Of a stretch of 64,000 bases of DNA, positions 1-16,263 are shown piece by piece. The notes beneath the pieces are model-generated. The model did no database searches, was not told the origin of the DNA, and was given only the letters and a program-made list of their open reading frames with translations. The position numbers were made by a program, and so were the translations under genes. The stretch's first letter is position 1. Every line of letters starts with the position of its first letter. This stretch comes from Pempheris klunzingeri (lineage: Eukaryota > Chordata > Actinopteri > Acropomatiformes > Pempheridae): NCBI RefSeq assembly GCF_042242105.1, contig NC_092019.1:16413328-16477327 (forward strand). The letters are read 5' to 3'.

Positions 1-163
1 TCTGAACACACACATAAATTACTCTCACTTTGGAGAGATTAAACCTGCCCCAGCAGGTGAATATGTAAACCCTATTTTCAGATCGGTGTGGCTGCAGAGC
101 ATAATTATAGTGTCTGACATTGCTCCTCTGCTTCTCTCTGTCCTCTGCCTCTTTCTCTCTCAG

Positions 164-3221
<3,058 letters not shown>

Positions 3222-3420
3222 GGAGGGAGATCGTTACCTAAACGTCACGGGCTCAGCTCAGTCTGGCCCTCATCTAGCCCCAGACCCAGCAACACTCCGC
3301 TATTAACTATATGGTTATCATTTACACTCCATCAGCTACAACCTGAGAACCTACCCCTGATACATGCAAACCAACAAGCATCTGCAAATGAACAAATCAA
3401 ATAAACAGAAGCATAAAAAG
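3222..3420 (+). other. snx27: snx27 3' UTR, candidate
   Basis: Non-coding sequence follows the snx27 stop. A canonical AATAAA lies at 3400-3405, about 180 bases after the stop, and is the first good poly(A) signal. The true 3' end is not proven and could be farther downstream. Confidence 0.4.
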
Positions 3421-6400
3421 CTAAAGACACATGAACCAGAACTCTTGAATCCAGCACATCATAACCACGCATTAAGCAGAGCTCTTTCTAAAAGAAATGA
3501 GGCCTCTATAGACTGAAAATCATGGATTCATGCAAGCCTTCTTCTTATTGGCAGGGACTGGAAGTGGAATGTGACTTGGAGGTTTTCAGCCTCTCTGAGG
3601 TAATCGTGCCAGGAAGAGAAAGCTGAAGTGAAAGGGGAACAGAGATAACACTGATCAGCGATACTGAGGGTTGACCACAGGAAGACACTCAGCTTCTCAA
3701 TTTGTGGATCAGAGCAGCAGTGTCTTTGTGGTCTTTTTGGCCAGTTGTTAGCGTGCAAAGTGCGTTTGTGCACATTAACTGCACATGGAGGGGAGCCACA
3801 AAAGACAAGGGGCCAACCAGAGCGAGGCCCTCAGAATGTAAGTCACTGCTGAATTACGTCACATACAGGAAATTTGCATCTGTTTGCCGCTAAATTTGCA
3901 TTTATAAAAGAAAAACTGTTAACACTAATGTGGCAAATGAAGGACGGAAGCGAGTAATCAGACGTTTTGCAGGGTTATTTGACACATTTTTCATTCAGAG
4001 ATTAATGTGTACAGAGCACACAGCTGTGAGAATTTGACACATGAGCAGGAACATGTTAAACTTTAGACTAATGTTGCACTTTATCCAACAGTATTAACAA
4101 CCTCTAAATGTGGGGAATATAATCTAAGATGCAGATAGTGGGCATAATACTGGAACTAGTCTGTACTTAGTTTATGTTCATTTTTGACTGACCACAGTAT
4201 GATTATGTACTGCATCGTCAGATGGTATGTGCAGCGTGCAGAGCCATGCATTAAACTTTAATGTATGTATAGTATTATTTGAACACTCCATGCTAATGTT
4301 TTTAGGCCATTGTAGAGTAGCGCTGATATGGAGCAGTGATCAGACACGGGGCAGTGTAGTACAGTACGTTTAGTGTGCGTTACCCACGCAAGACAGCAGG
4401 GGTCCTTCTCTTACTGTCTGCTCTGTAGCTGACAGTGATTACTTTGTTTCTGAGAACTCTCAAATGATTTAAAATAGGCCTATAATTCAAAGGGCCTTTC
4501 TGCGCAGTGCTATTTATCTCTAGCCGGTACTTTGCTGTACTGTTAAACCACTCATGTGCTTCAGATTCAGGTTAAGTGGGAAGAAAAGAAAAAGGGCCGC
4601 TTGCACCTTTCATCAACACGATAGATATGAAGATAACTGCACATCCACTAGAAGCTTTGTTGCAACTGATCACATGATTTGAGTGGAGGGGTAATAAACA
4701 GTGCAATTTAATGTCCCTCTAAATGAGCCCCGTTAATGTTCTCATTCCTAGAATAATGGGATAATTAGGTATAACATAATTAACTGATGATGCAACAGTG
4801 ACTTCAGACATATAAATAAAAATAATGTAATTACACGTTGTTACATCATTAAAACTTGACGGTCTTATTGCTGACATTAAGTATTAATCATAGCTCAGTT
4901 CAATATTGTGATGTTACTGCCTTATTCATCAAATCTAAACAGCTTTGTTGCATCAACTCATTTAGAAGGACATTTTTCTTAACATTTTGAAAGTTCATTT
5001 CATCTGATAGACATTACATGTTCAGTTGCCAATAGCTTTTATGGGATGAGCTCTCCTGTTAGTGCAGACTGATATGGTTGATTATTCTGATAGTGATGAG
5101 AATGTTGTTCAAAATCAATGTACTGTATAGCATAATATGGCTAATTTATGCAAGATCACGTGTGGGGTTATCAAACTGATCCTCAAAGCAAAGACACGTG
5201 GTCACAATATGATTCCAGTGAATGTGAGTATAACGTAATACGATAATTTTCCCAGCCCGCACCCCCGTTAAGCCCATAATGAGTGTATCAAGAGTATTTT
5301 TGTTCTCTACAAGGAAGTAAAGAGTTGTAGATTGACATCAGTGGCTCTTACTAAGAGTGCTTGTTATACGATAATGATGGTGCTGTCAACAAAAGCCATT
5401 TTGGGTGATTAATTAGCTTCAACAGACCTTGGTGGATGTGTAAAGGAGGTTAATGGAATGTGTTGAGCCTTGAATGGAATGAATGTGCAATCCTAAAGGC
5501 TGAATGCATTTCCCAGGATTCTTGTTTGTTCACTGGACCATGTCCGACGTGGTCGATTGTCTGACATTGTCTGATCTGCCCACCTTCTAGTCTATGCTCC
5601 CCGCTCTCTCTTTCCCTCATTCTCACTAGAGTTAAGTGTCACTAGCATTATTTATTTCAGTAAGATACAATGTTAAATTCAGAATCTCTGTTGTTAAATT
5701 TTTCACCACATATGGTTCGGCTTTCAAAGAACCATGCTAAGAAGGGGATAGAGACTGACAACCTGCAGATTCTTCGACATGTTGAAATGTAAATTCTAAG
5801 ACAAAGTGTTTGGTTACGTCGCTTACTGTAATAAATTGTAACATATTCTTTTAAATAAACCAATTTATTGATGCAAAGTTAGTTGGGTTTTTTTTGTTGA
5901 TTATGTAGATATGTGTGTTGGAACCTGAGACAACACCAGTAGGCGGTAGCTGAGATTCAAGAGCTGCCAAATCATGAAGTTGCACACAAGCCTCTCCGTT
6001 TATCCTATAAGGATGATTTTTCACTACTTCTCCCACTCTCCCTTTGTGTACCCACATGTGCTTTCGTTCTTCCTCTCTCCTGCATTGCCCTCCTCATCTC
6101 TCCCCAGCTCCAGCGTCTTAATGAGATCTGGGAGACAATTACCCAACACACAGTGAAATGGCCTGCATATCGACCTGCATCGAGCCTCTGCACCCAGTAA
6201 TTAATAGCAATTGACTGATGGTGGTGTGGGATATTATCTTGGAACATCTGAATTTTGAAAAGTTAATCTCTGGGCCAGAAACCCGTCCTGAGAGACAAAT
6301 GATCAGACTTCATTGTTGATCAGTTTTATACCATGTCTTAATCACGTGAAAGGAGTGAAGAAGCTGATGTGTAGCTTGAAGGATAATTAAACTGAAGAAT

Positions 6401-6504
6401 GATATCTTTAAAACATGTAGATTTGTAGTCCACAATTGTAGCTAAAGTTGAAATTTCAGTAACCGAGATGCTACAGTGGATGAGTCATTACCATTTTTGT
6501 CTCA

Positions 6505-6640
6505 GTTGGTAGGAGTGATATTGGCATGTTCTCTCTGTACTGGTGGGTTTTCTGCGGTTTCCTTTGCAAAGACGGTGAGAAGGACTATGACTGCCTGTGA
6601 ACAACCTATGATGGGCTGGCAACCTGCCCAGTCTTCACTA
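6505..6640 (-). repeat. Degraded fragment of a dispersed teleost retroposed repeat
   Basis: The motifs GGCATGTTCTCTCTGTACTG, GGGTTTTCTGCGGTTTCC and GATGGGCTGGCAACCTGCCC resemble the reverse complement of the longer form of the CCATCCATTATC repeat family that also occurs at 11220, 34241 and 55763. It is strongly diverged. The assignment rests on memory of the family. Confidence 0.4.
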
Positions 6641-7566
6641 TTAAAGTGGGAAAAGCTGACTGATTAGGAATAGTAGTGGGATAAGAATAGTGGTTAAACT
6701 AAGAAAATATTGTGTAGTCATTGCTTTCTTTCATTTCATTATCAGTTTAATCGATTAAACTCTCTCAAAGTACAGCATATTATATTACTCCCCTCCTGTG
6801 TATTTTCTCCCTCTCATTTTTTCCCACAAGTAAGTACAATGCAGAGCTAACGGCAGACAAGCAGCAGTGTAGGTGAACAGCATGTGTGTGAGACACAAAG
6901 AGACACATCTTTAGTGTGCATGGTTACTGCATTGGGTCTGCAGCAGTGCTCTCACTGAGTGGGTTTGTGCTTGCTCGGCTTCATGTGTCTGGATGTGGGG
7001 GCAAATTTCTGCAACTTCTACAGCCACACATTGCAGTGGCCCCTTGACACCCTGCATCCCACTCTCCCGCTCGCTGCATTATGTACCTCTGTTTTGTACG
7101 ATTCGGTTTGCTTCTCCTCTGAACAAACAGCTCTGCGTGAGCCGTCGACGCGGAGCAGGTGGATGACTGAGTCACTGCAGGAGTGGAGTATCTTAGATTT
7201 ATTACCTTTGCTGTATTGCATCTCTTGGCTGTGTTAGGCGGCAGCTCCAGCAGTCACACAGACAAAACAGTAGGCCATTGAAATGCATGGTGAATTGCTA
7301 CAATAGTGAACTGCTCTGCCAGCGCAAACTGTACTTACAATGAACATGAATTAATTCATTAATAGCTTCAAGGCTGAAGGTTTTAGTACAGCCGTGCCAA
7401 TACACCAATTAGCCAAATTCAGTCATCATAAAGCATTTGCATTATTTCATTGTCAATCATTTTACATGGGAGTGTTTGCCAAGATCATATATTTCGATAA
7501 AGGCTCCCTTTGCCAATTCAGAATATATATCCAGTCACCCCTAAATGCTGCTGTAAGTACAGTTTA

Positions 7567-7655
7567 GCAGCAGCAGCAGGAGGAGGACAAGGAGGAGGAG
7601 GAGGAGGAGGAGGGGGGAGTCACTCCTCTCCTCCTCCTCCTCTCTCCCTCTCTCA
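7567..7655. repeat. (GGA)n / (CTC)n inverted purine-pyrimidine tract
   Basis: A run of GCA and then GGA triplets (7567-7616) is followed within about 10 bases by CTCCT triplets and CT repeats (7622-7655). The two arms are roughly complementary, so the tract can fold back. The GGA arm is also G-rich enough for G-quadruplex structures. Confidence 0.8.
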
Positions 7656-9107
7656 TTAATGAGCAATCAGTTAAAAACTTTATCGGCACCTATTTGCTTT
7701 CTCAGCACATTTTCCCTCCCTCCTCTGTTCATCTCGACTATGCAACCGCCTTGTTATTTCTGTGCTCCCTTTCAATCTGCATCCTCTCCATCTCTGTGCC
7801 TCTGCATAGCCCTCCCTTCCATCGCTCTTTCCGTCTCTTTCTTGCCCTTTTTTATTGCTGTGCTTCATTACCTCCATCTTCCCTTTCCTCTTGCTGGCTC
7901 TTTTTCCTCCTGTCCCCCGCTTCTGCATCCTTTTTAAACTTTGATTGCAGGGACGGGAGCCAGAGAATAGAATATTTGATGCATGTCTAGAAGGTACAAA
8001 AGATGAGACGGTGTATTTTACAATGTTTACACCTATTAGAATTCAAATGTCCAACATTTCTATGAAATGTATGGCATTTGATTTACATTCAAGGCCAGGA
8101 TCATAGAGATAATAATTTTCTGCATACACAAGTTGAGTGTGAGTGGATGAGTATGAAAGCGGGAGCGAGACACGGAGCACTTCATCCAACCCTCTTCGCT
8201 CAGATACCACATCCTTGCACAATTTAGTTTTATAGAAAGTAAAAAACAGGTATAAATGAATCCCCCTGGCAGTATGCGGCACATCTTTCTAGGGATATTA
8301 ATACATTTTCAGCTTCATAGTAAGCACTATAGCGTAATATGATTGTTAAAGGTGCTGCAAAAGTGAATCACCATCTTCATTACATGGGCGAGGTTCAGGC
8401 TGTATTATTGTGATGGAGATTCTTCTTGTTCTGTTTCTAATCTCTGCAACAGAGTAGTCATGTGGAAAAATACTGATCAGAATCACTTAGGACATCCTAT
8501 TAAAAGCAAAACAACTTGGGAAAATCTTAAATGAAGCAGAAAATTAAATTGAAATTCTGAAAAATAAAATTCTATAAAATCGTTATATTTGGATTTCACA
8601 CAGACTCTGGTCTGTATTGTCAGGAAAGCCCACAAGAGTTTCTACTGATAAAATCATGAATTAATCCTGCATGAGTGCAAAAGCTCATCTATTATTTTAC
8701 ATGCAGCACTTTCAGTGCTCAGTTTTTCTACGGAGCATCTTCGTGTAGCATCCCAATGACGGCAGTACAAATACTATATAAAACATTTCTTAAGTCATGC
8801 TTCCCAGTTTTCACATAAATTCCCTTTATGATCCTCATCCACAGTTAACTATTCAGAGAGACTCTTCATTTCTTTCTGTAAAAACAAATCACTGCTAATT
8901 TTGTTGATTAGTCCACAAACTATCATTCATATTCCAACAAGACATCTGATGATCTGATGAAGGTGACAGTTCTCAGTTCACTGGTTGAAAATGAAATCCA
9001 CAGGGCACCAAGTGGTTTACAGCGTATGCCGTGTGACTGCATGGTCAACTTTAACCATTGCTAGTTCACTTCTAGCCAGTGGATGTTGTAGCAAAAGAAG
9101 TAATCTG

Positions 9108-9125
9108 TGTGTGTGTGTGTGTGTA
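9108..9125. repeat. (GT)n microsatellite
   Basis: Short GT dinucleotide repeat in the spacer downstream of the receptor gene. Confidence 0.9.
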
Positions 9126-9303
9126 TATTTTACAAAAAAGAAATGGCAGACTTTAGGAGACAGATTACGTCCACGTGCCACAGTCCACTCCAGCTTAGTA
9201 GTCACATGATCACTTGATTAGTTTTAGATTGAACACCTGCCCTCATTGCATCTTATACCCTGATGAATACTCTCTGAGTCAAAACACGTTGCTTTGTCCA
9301 TGA

Positions 9304-9309
9304 TTTAAT
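9304..9309 (-). terminator. Candidate poly(A) signal of the receptor gene (ATTAAA)
   Basis: The minus strand reads ATTAAA here, the commonest variant poly(A) signal, about 230 bases past the stop codon at 9540-9542. I saw no AATAAA on the minus strand between it and the stop. It is weak evidence by itself. Confidence 0.3.
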
Positions 9310-9539
9310 AGAGGATTTTTGCATTCACCACCAGAGTGGCTTGGATTTCTGTTTCCCTGCAAACCCACACCATGAATTTCCTTTTACAGTCACCTGGAGA
9401 ATCACTGTTTTCTATTTCTACAAGAAATATTTGCTGTCGTATGTCCCAGAGTCATTAACAGCACTTGTGCTTCCAACAAATCCCAATCTGTGTTATCCCT
9501 TAACATTTCACGCTGTCAAATCTCTCCGTTTCTGTTCTG

Positions 9540-12500
9540 TCAGAGGAAGTCTTTTGACAATGCTTCTCCAAAGTTGGGTGCAGCCATGAGAATAGCGATG
9601 GTACAGATGATGTTGAAAACACTGAATCCCACCAGGAACAGACGGTCGATGACAGCTGCGGCAAACTGCCACTGCTCCGCCAAACTGAGCTGCCTGTCCT
9701 GCTCCCTGACACGTTCGACTAAAAACTGCACCTCCACCAGAAGAGCCTGCAGCTGGTTGTCCACTGCCACAGATCGAATCACACCGCTGTGGGTATGCAT
9801 GGCAGCTGATCTCCCTGCTCCAACCACAGCCTCTAGGCAGCAGGGTCCAGAGGATGTGGTGGATGGGTCAGGCTCTGGGGACACAGGAGTTTCCTGTGGG
9901 GGGCTCCCAAACTTGGAGGATGGGAGGTGGTGATGAATAGGTGTATCTCCAGCTGGTCCTCCTACTGCTGCTGTTGCTCCTTCTCCGTCTCCTCCACCTA
10001 GTCCGCTGTTAATCCTCCCGTGACTCGTGTTTCTGCTCCTCTGAACTGGCTCCAGCTCTGCAGTGGTCTGGAAGGTCTGGAAGCCCATGTAAAGCAGATG
10101 GCCGTTGGGCTGTGGATGTAGATTGGTGCTGGGATCTCTGGTAGGGAGGATAACAGCCTGAGAATTGGGCTGGCGGGACAGTGGGTGTGACAGAGGGTGG
10201 TTGAGCTGAGCCAAGCTGGCCTGAAGGGAAGTGAGGCTCTGGGGGAGGATAGAGGGCACGGGTGTGGGGATGGTGGTGGTGGTAGTGGTGGTGGTAGGAG
10301 AGGAAAGAGTCTTGCTCTGAGAGTCTGCCTGGCTGTTGGAAAGAGTCGGCTCCGCTCCCTCTCCTGGACGCTTCATCCGCAGGAACCAAGGAACCCACTG
10401 CAGCAGAATCAAATGCACCTGACACACAAAGACACAGATACTGATCAGAAAATCAGAGAAATCAGAGCATACAGGATTCTTTATGGTCTTTATTAGCCTT
10501 CGACATATTGCTGATCTGGTACAACCACATTATTCATTATCATGAGACATTCAACCTCCAGCTTTAAATCTTGGAATAACAAGATTTTTATCTCAGCTTG
10601 AATTTTAATCACTGTGTTCCTAAGCTTGTTCCGTCTTGTTAGGATCATCACAAAGATATGACCTATCCTTGGCTTTAAAGACAATGAAAATCTAATATAA
10701 GCCTTTATCTTGTCACATCTTTTCGCAAACAAAAATCTCTTGATATGCTGATAAACTCAGCCCCACATCTTTTAACTAGAGATACAAAATAAGACAACAT
10801 TAATACTTTTGATTTTCTACACTGTCTGCTCATTTTAAAACTGATTAAAAGTGTTTTTACTGTGAACTTTACCATGCACTTAGCTATATTACTGAACCGT
10901 CAAGTCCTTACAAGCCTTCACATAATCTGAGATCCTCGAGCAATGGAGTCTTGGCCATAGAAGAGTCAAAGATAAAGACTGGGGCTGATCAAGCTTTTTC
11001 TGTTAAGACCCTGGAGCAATCTGCCTAAGAATATCCATTCAGCTGAATGTGTGCCCTCTTTTAATGCATTTCTCAGATCTGGTTTTGATTAATTTGGCTC
11101 CTTCTTATTTAATCCAGATTCCTGTTTTATTTTGTATTTCATTGTATTATTGTGGTCATCTCTTTTTGGTTTTGTTGTAAAGCATTTTGAATACTGTTTG
11201 TGATATTGTTTATAGAAGTCCATCCATTATCTATACTGCTTCTTCAATCCCAGCTGACTTTGGGCGAGAGGCGGGGTACACCCTGGACTGGTCGCCAGTC
11301 AATCACAGGGCCACATACAGAGACAGACTGTTTATAGAAGTGCTCCATAAACTTAAACTTTATTATTATATCATATCAAAACTCACCCAACGTGGCATTT
11401 CTCCACTGCTGGGACTGTGGTGATGGAACTGAAGCACGATGACTGTGGCTACTACTGACATCCCAACAATCACCATGGTGCTGGCAAAGTACTGACCTGA
11501 GACAGACAAGAGGGGAGCACATTATCTCTAATAAGGGTGCTGACAATCTATGAGCTATGAGCAATGTCAGTCCCCCACCAAAACCCACCAGCAGGCACAC
11601 GAGAGCTTAGACAGAAAGAAACTGACCTATCAGGGGTACAGAATCTGAAGTGGCAGGCATAATCTCTGCAACCATCAGCATGAAGACAGTCAGAGAGAGC
11701 AGAACTGTGATGCCTGCAGGCAGACAATAAGTCACCAGGGAGCAGTCGGTTGCAGAGAAAAAGAAGAGAAAATCCATAAGAGAAGAAAGTACACGAGTAT
11801 ACTTAGTGGAATAGCATATTTTGTATGTTGTACTTGAGTTCTTGCCTTGATCATCTGTCTCTCTGACACTCCTAGGAAAACTCATTCGATTTTATTCTTT
11901 ATCATATTCCCTTTTGCCTTTCCTCTTTGTCTTTTCTGTCTCTCCTTCCCTCCATCTCAGCCCTCCTGACACCATTCAAAAGCTCCGCATTATTTTTTTT
12001 TTACAGTCGTGTTGACAGAGAGGGATTGTAAGAGAAACAAAAAGAGAAGAAGGGAGAGAAAAGAATATGCAGCAAGAAATATATTTTATCTTACAGCAGG
12101 TGCGCCTCTTGTTTTCCAATTTTTCCTCATATTGAGCCCTTCTTATTGTAGCTCCATCCCTCACCCCTGTTCTTCTCCCCCCTTTTATTATTCCTCACCC
12201 AGGCTGATCTTCTCCCCTGAGTTGGCAGGCAGCAGGAAGACCAGCAGGGTCATGGAGGAGAGGAGCACACAGGGGATGAGGAGGTTGAGAGCATAAAACA
12301 AGGTCCTCCTTCGTAAAGTTACCACAAAGGTAACATCTGGGTAGGGCTCTGCACAGCAGTCATAGAAAACTTCGTGGCGACCTCCGGGAACCTCTGAGAG
12401 GACAGAGAATGGCATTATAATGAAGAAAACACCAGTGAGCGTGAAAGCAAGAAAACAAGACAATCTCTGAAACTCAATACAACTCATGAATTATATTCTG

Positions 12501-15500
12501 TTACAGACATTGAATCTTTTGAGTTAGAAGGAAATGTAAGGTAAAACGTGATGAAATGAGAAGCATATAAAAAAGGTCTGATAAAGGACCAGCATCATAA
12601 AAAGATGTTATTGAGCACTGCTAAAATTGAGTGCAGGACAGCTCTGATTTTCTAAAAAAAAAAAAAATCAGGGACTTTATGGAAATGAAGAAAGGTATCT
12701 GCCTGTCTCCTCGACATTATATATTACTAAACTTTATGTTCTATTCCATACTGCGAGTGCACAGAAGCATATAAAAAAAAATCAAGAGTGTATTGCCACT
12801 GTATTTTCATTCAAGCATACCTACTGAAATTGAATAACACATCTATAAATAAATCTAATCAATCTTCAAATCTTCACAGGTCAATCAAAGTACTGCATGG
12901 CAGTAATATAAGAGCTGTTATTAGTCAACACTGTTCAGCAACCTGTCTTACCCAGTAGGTCCCACTCTCCATTGGGCATGTATCCTGACACATCTGCCTC
13001 TTTCATCTGGATGTCCAGTAGCCAGCCGTCAAATGTCCAGGAGCCAAACTTCAGTTCACAGCGCTGGATATCGAACGGAAACCATCGTACGTCCACGTTA
13101 CATGTGCTGATAAATATTCCTCGAAAAGCAGAAAAAGAAAAGGGGAAAATAGTTTACGGTGAAAGTCAAGTAAAATCATCAAAAAAATTTAACTGGGAGG
13201 GAAAAAATATCCAGATGGCTGTTTTGTGCAGCCATCTGAAATAAATGATGAAGACAATGTTTGATTGCAGTAAACATTCTTATAAGTAATTTGCAGCAGC
13301 ATTGGTTGACACTGTATGTATGCAGACTGACTGAAGTCATACTTATTCATAAAAAACCTACCTGGGGGCAGGTACTCACAGAAGCCACTGGAGTTGACCA
13401 GCACATTGGTCTTAAAGGTGGCATCAAACTTATCATGAGCACTGGAGGACAGTAACACAGCGATAAGATAGTTTAGAGCTCAGCAGCAGCACTGAGTATG
13501 TGTGTGTCTATTTATATGCCACATACCTGTTGTAAAGCAAAATGTCAGGTGTCCAAACCTGGTCGGGAGTGAAACGGAGGTTCTTCACTCCAGGGTACTC
13601 TGACTGGTTCCACTGGAGGTAGTGGTCGTACCACTGCTGGAAGACACAAGCACAACAGTACTTTTGCATATGAAGAAAAACATGGAGACATACACAAATA
13701 TACACACAGGCAAGACACACACCATACTTCTACACACCATAATTTTTCTACTGTTTTATCTATACACACAGCACCTTATACATCTCTGTCCTGAAAGAGG
13801 GATCCATCCTCTGTTGAGCTTCCTGTGGTTTCTTCTGTTTTCTTTCCTGAGTTTATTGGGTGTTTTTTTCTTATTCAAACCAAAAGCTTATGATTAGGTA
13901 TGCTGTACAGATTGTAAAGCCCCTTGAGGCAGAGTTCTGATTTTGGACTACATAAATAAGATTAACTTGACTTAGTTAAGTAGACTTAACCAGAGTGTCC
14001 ATTGCCATGACACTGAAACGCAGCATCTGGGACAGTACAGTGAGGCTAATCCTGTGAGGGATGGGGTGCATACCAAAAGATTTCCTACTACACAGCTCAA
14101 TATTAAATTATTAATGTTATTCACTATACTCACCATCTGCAGCCAGGCATTTGTGGTGATGATCTGGTTCTTTTCATCCTTGCATAACACAAAGAATATG
14201 ACAGTGTAATTATTCATAGGTTCATAATTTTTTTCATAACCACAAAATACTCACATTTACAGAGTTATGGATCAATTGTAATTGTGCCAACTCTCCATAG
14301 TGGCTTTGAGGAGAGTGTGTTTGTGTATTTAAGTTATAATCGATTGTACTCTTGAAAGTGTATTTGACTATCTATGCTATTCTCCGTAAATGTAAAATGC
14401 GATTATTCAATAATATATCATTTAGCTTTGGCTGTAATACAACTTTAATATTCATGCCAATAAAGCTTATTTGAATTAGACACAGAGAGAGATCCCTTTC
14501 TAATGGGGTTGCAGTTTAATTGATGGGGGACAAAATGCATGGTCCTCACAAAAATGCACTCTCAAGTTTAACTAAAGCTAATAAAAGGCTTCACAACCGA
14601 ACAGTTCAATTAGGTATCTTTTTACTATGAAATTCTCATTTTGCAACACTATCCCTCTTCTGCAGCCCAACAAGGAAGCACTGACTGTGGGAACACGTGC
14701 TAAAAGTTTGATTTGACTAATTCTGAATAATGAGATAAAATAAGGTAAAGTGCATTGATGTCAGTTGCCAGATGGTATTGTACAAGCATAAATACAATGC
14801 ACAGATTGTGTAATGAATAATAATTTTTTTAAAAGTTGCAGAATAAATGCAGTTTTAAGTTCCTTAATGTGGGTTGCAAACTCACTGTGTGTGTGTTTCT
14901 AAGACTTTGTATGGCTTTGGGAAAGAAACTGTTCAAGTGTCTAGTGATTTGCAGGGGGGGGCATAGCAATGACTAAAAACCTACCCTTTAACATGTTTTA
15001 GCAGTATGTTTTTGTTTGAATGCATTATGTGGGTGTCTCATTGTGTTAATGATGCATTTCTGCCACGCGTACCACATCCATGACCTGCATTAGAGTGAAG
15101 GAGAACTGAACAGTGAGAGTCTGGGAGTCGTTGGCCACCGGCCTCTCCATGGGGTTGTAGTCCTTCAGCAGCTCCCTGAGCAGAAAGCGCTGGTGAGGAC
15201 CCTGCACTGACACTGAGAGGGGGGAGGAGGAGGGAGTTTAATGGAGGGGACAGAGAGGGAAGGGAAAATGGGAGAGCCAAAAAAAAAATGACAGTTACAA
15301 AGAGAAGGCTGTGTCGGGGGAAGACAAGGAGAGAGCACTGAAGAGTGAGAAATAGCAGAAAACGGTGTGATTACAATGGCAGAGGGATAGTTTGAGAAAA
15401 AGTGGTGTAGAAATTGTGCACCAGGTGAATGGCAGAGAAGGAGAAACAAACTAACAGAGGTAGAGTGGACATACTCCAAAGGAGGTGGAACAGAGGGTGG

Positions 15501-16216
15501 GCTTTCAAGGGCATAGGAAAAGGGTGATGGTTTTAAGATGGAGTGACTCTTAAAGTGGATGACACGGGGCAAGAGAAAGGAACACTCAATGGAGATGTGT
15601 GAGAGAAAGAGCAGAGAGGAGGCAGGAAGAAAAGAGATGGGAAGCACACAGAAAGAATCCAGCTCTTCCTAATCAATTAATCAATTACGTCTCTGATTGA
15701 TCACCAGCAGACAGTCAGAGGCTTTCCAACACCGTAAAAATGTCAGTTCCATTCCACGCAGGAAATAGTGAGGCCATTAAACACCGAAACACCCCAGACA
15801 GACACACACAGCACTCACAACAATGAGACCCTGGAACTGTTTCTCTTCGCCATATAACTCCACAGAGGGCTTCGATTCACTCTTGATTCATTCTCCATGA
15901 GGCAATCACTGTGATGTGGAGGGAGCTATCATTGGTGGCTGTAAGACTCACACTGAGTCAGTTTAAAAGCTGCTACACACCTTAAATAGCTGCACAATGC
16001 CTGTTCTTGTTAACTATATGCAGTATGGGTGCTAAATGTTCTTAGATTAATGCACTTACTGTGTGGTGTCAAATTTATATTCACTAGGCCTTAATTAATA
16101 TCAATATGACTCCACAGATGGTATGATTTAGATTAATAGTCTCTAGTGTCCATCATGACCAGCCATTGTAAATTAACCAAGAGCAGCCTCTAATCACCCT
16201 TCTCTTCCTCTCAGCA

Positions 16217-16263
<47 letters not shown>

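Larger units (their letters stand above)
3421..9539. other. Gene-poor spacer between snx27 and the receptor gene
   Basis: About 6 kb of AT-rich sequence with no open frame resembling a known protein and no exon-like conservation that I can recognise. Contents noted separately are a degraded repeat at about 6505-6640 and a purine/pyrimidine inverted repeat at 7567-7655. The segment 9304-9539 probably includes the 3' UTR of the minus-strand receptor gene. The remaining stretches show nothing I can support. Confidence 0.6.

Noticed and set aside
7659..7990. Overlapping frames with Ser/Leu/Cys-rich peptides
   Set aside because: CT-rich intergenic sequence; composition explains the lack of stops.
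9490..9933. Plus-strand 147-codon frame over the receptor's last exon
   Set aside because: Antisense shadow of the conserved M4-containing exon.
10197..10496. Gly-rich plus-strand frame
   Set aside because: Antisense of the poly-Thr region of the receptor.
15165..15647. 160-codon frame on the minus strand in receptor intron 1
   Set aside because: Low-complexity CT-rich sequence next to the true exon 15206-15073; no similarity to a family and inconsistent with the splice phase.
16217..16262. CRISPR-like regular repeats
   Set aside because: Tetranucleotide microsatellite in a vertebrate genome; no spacers.
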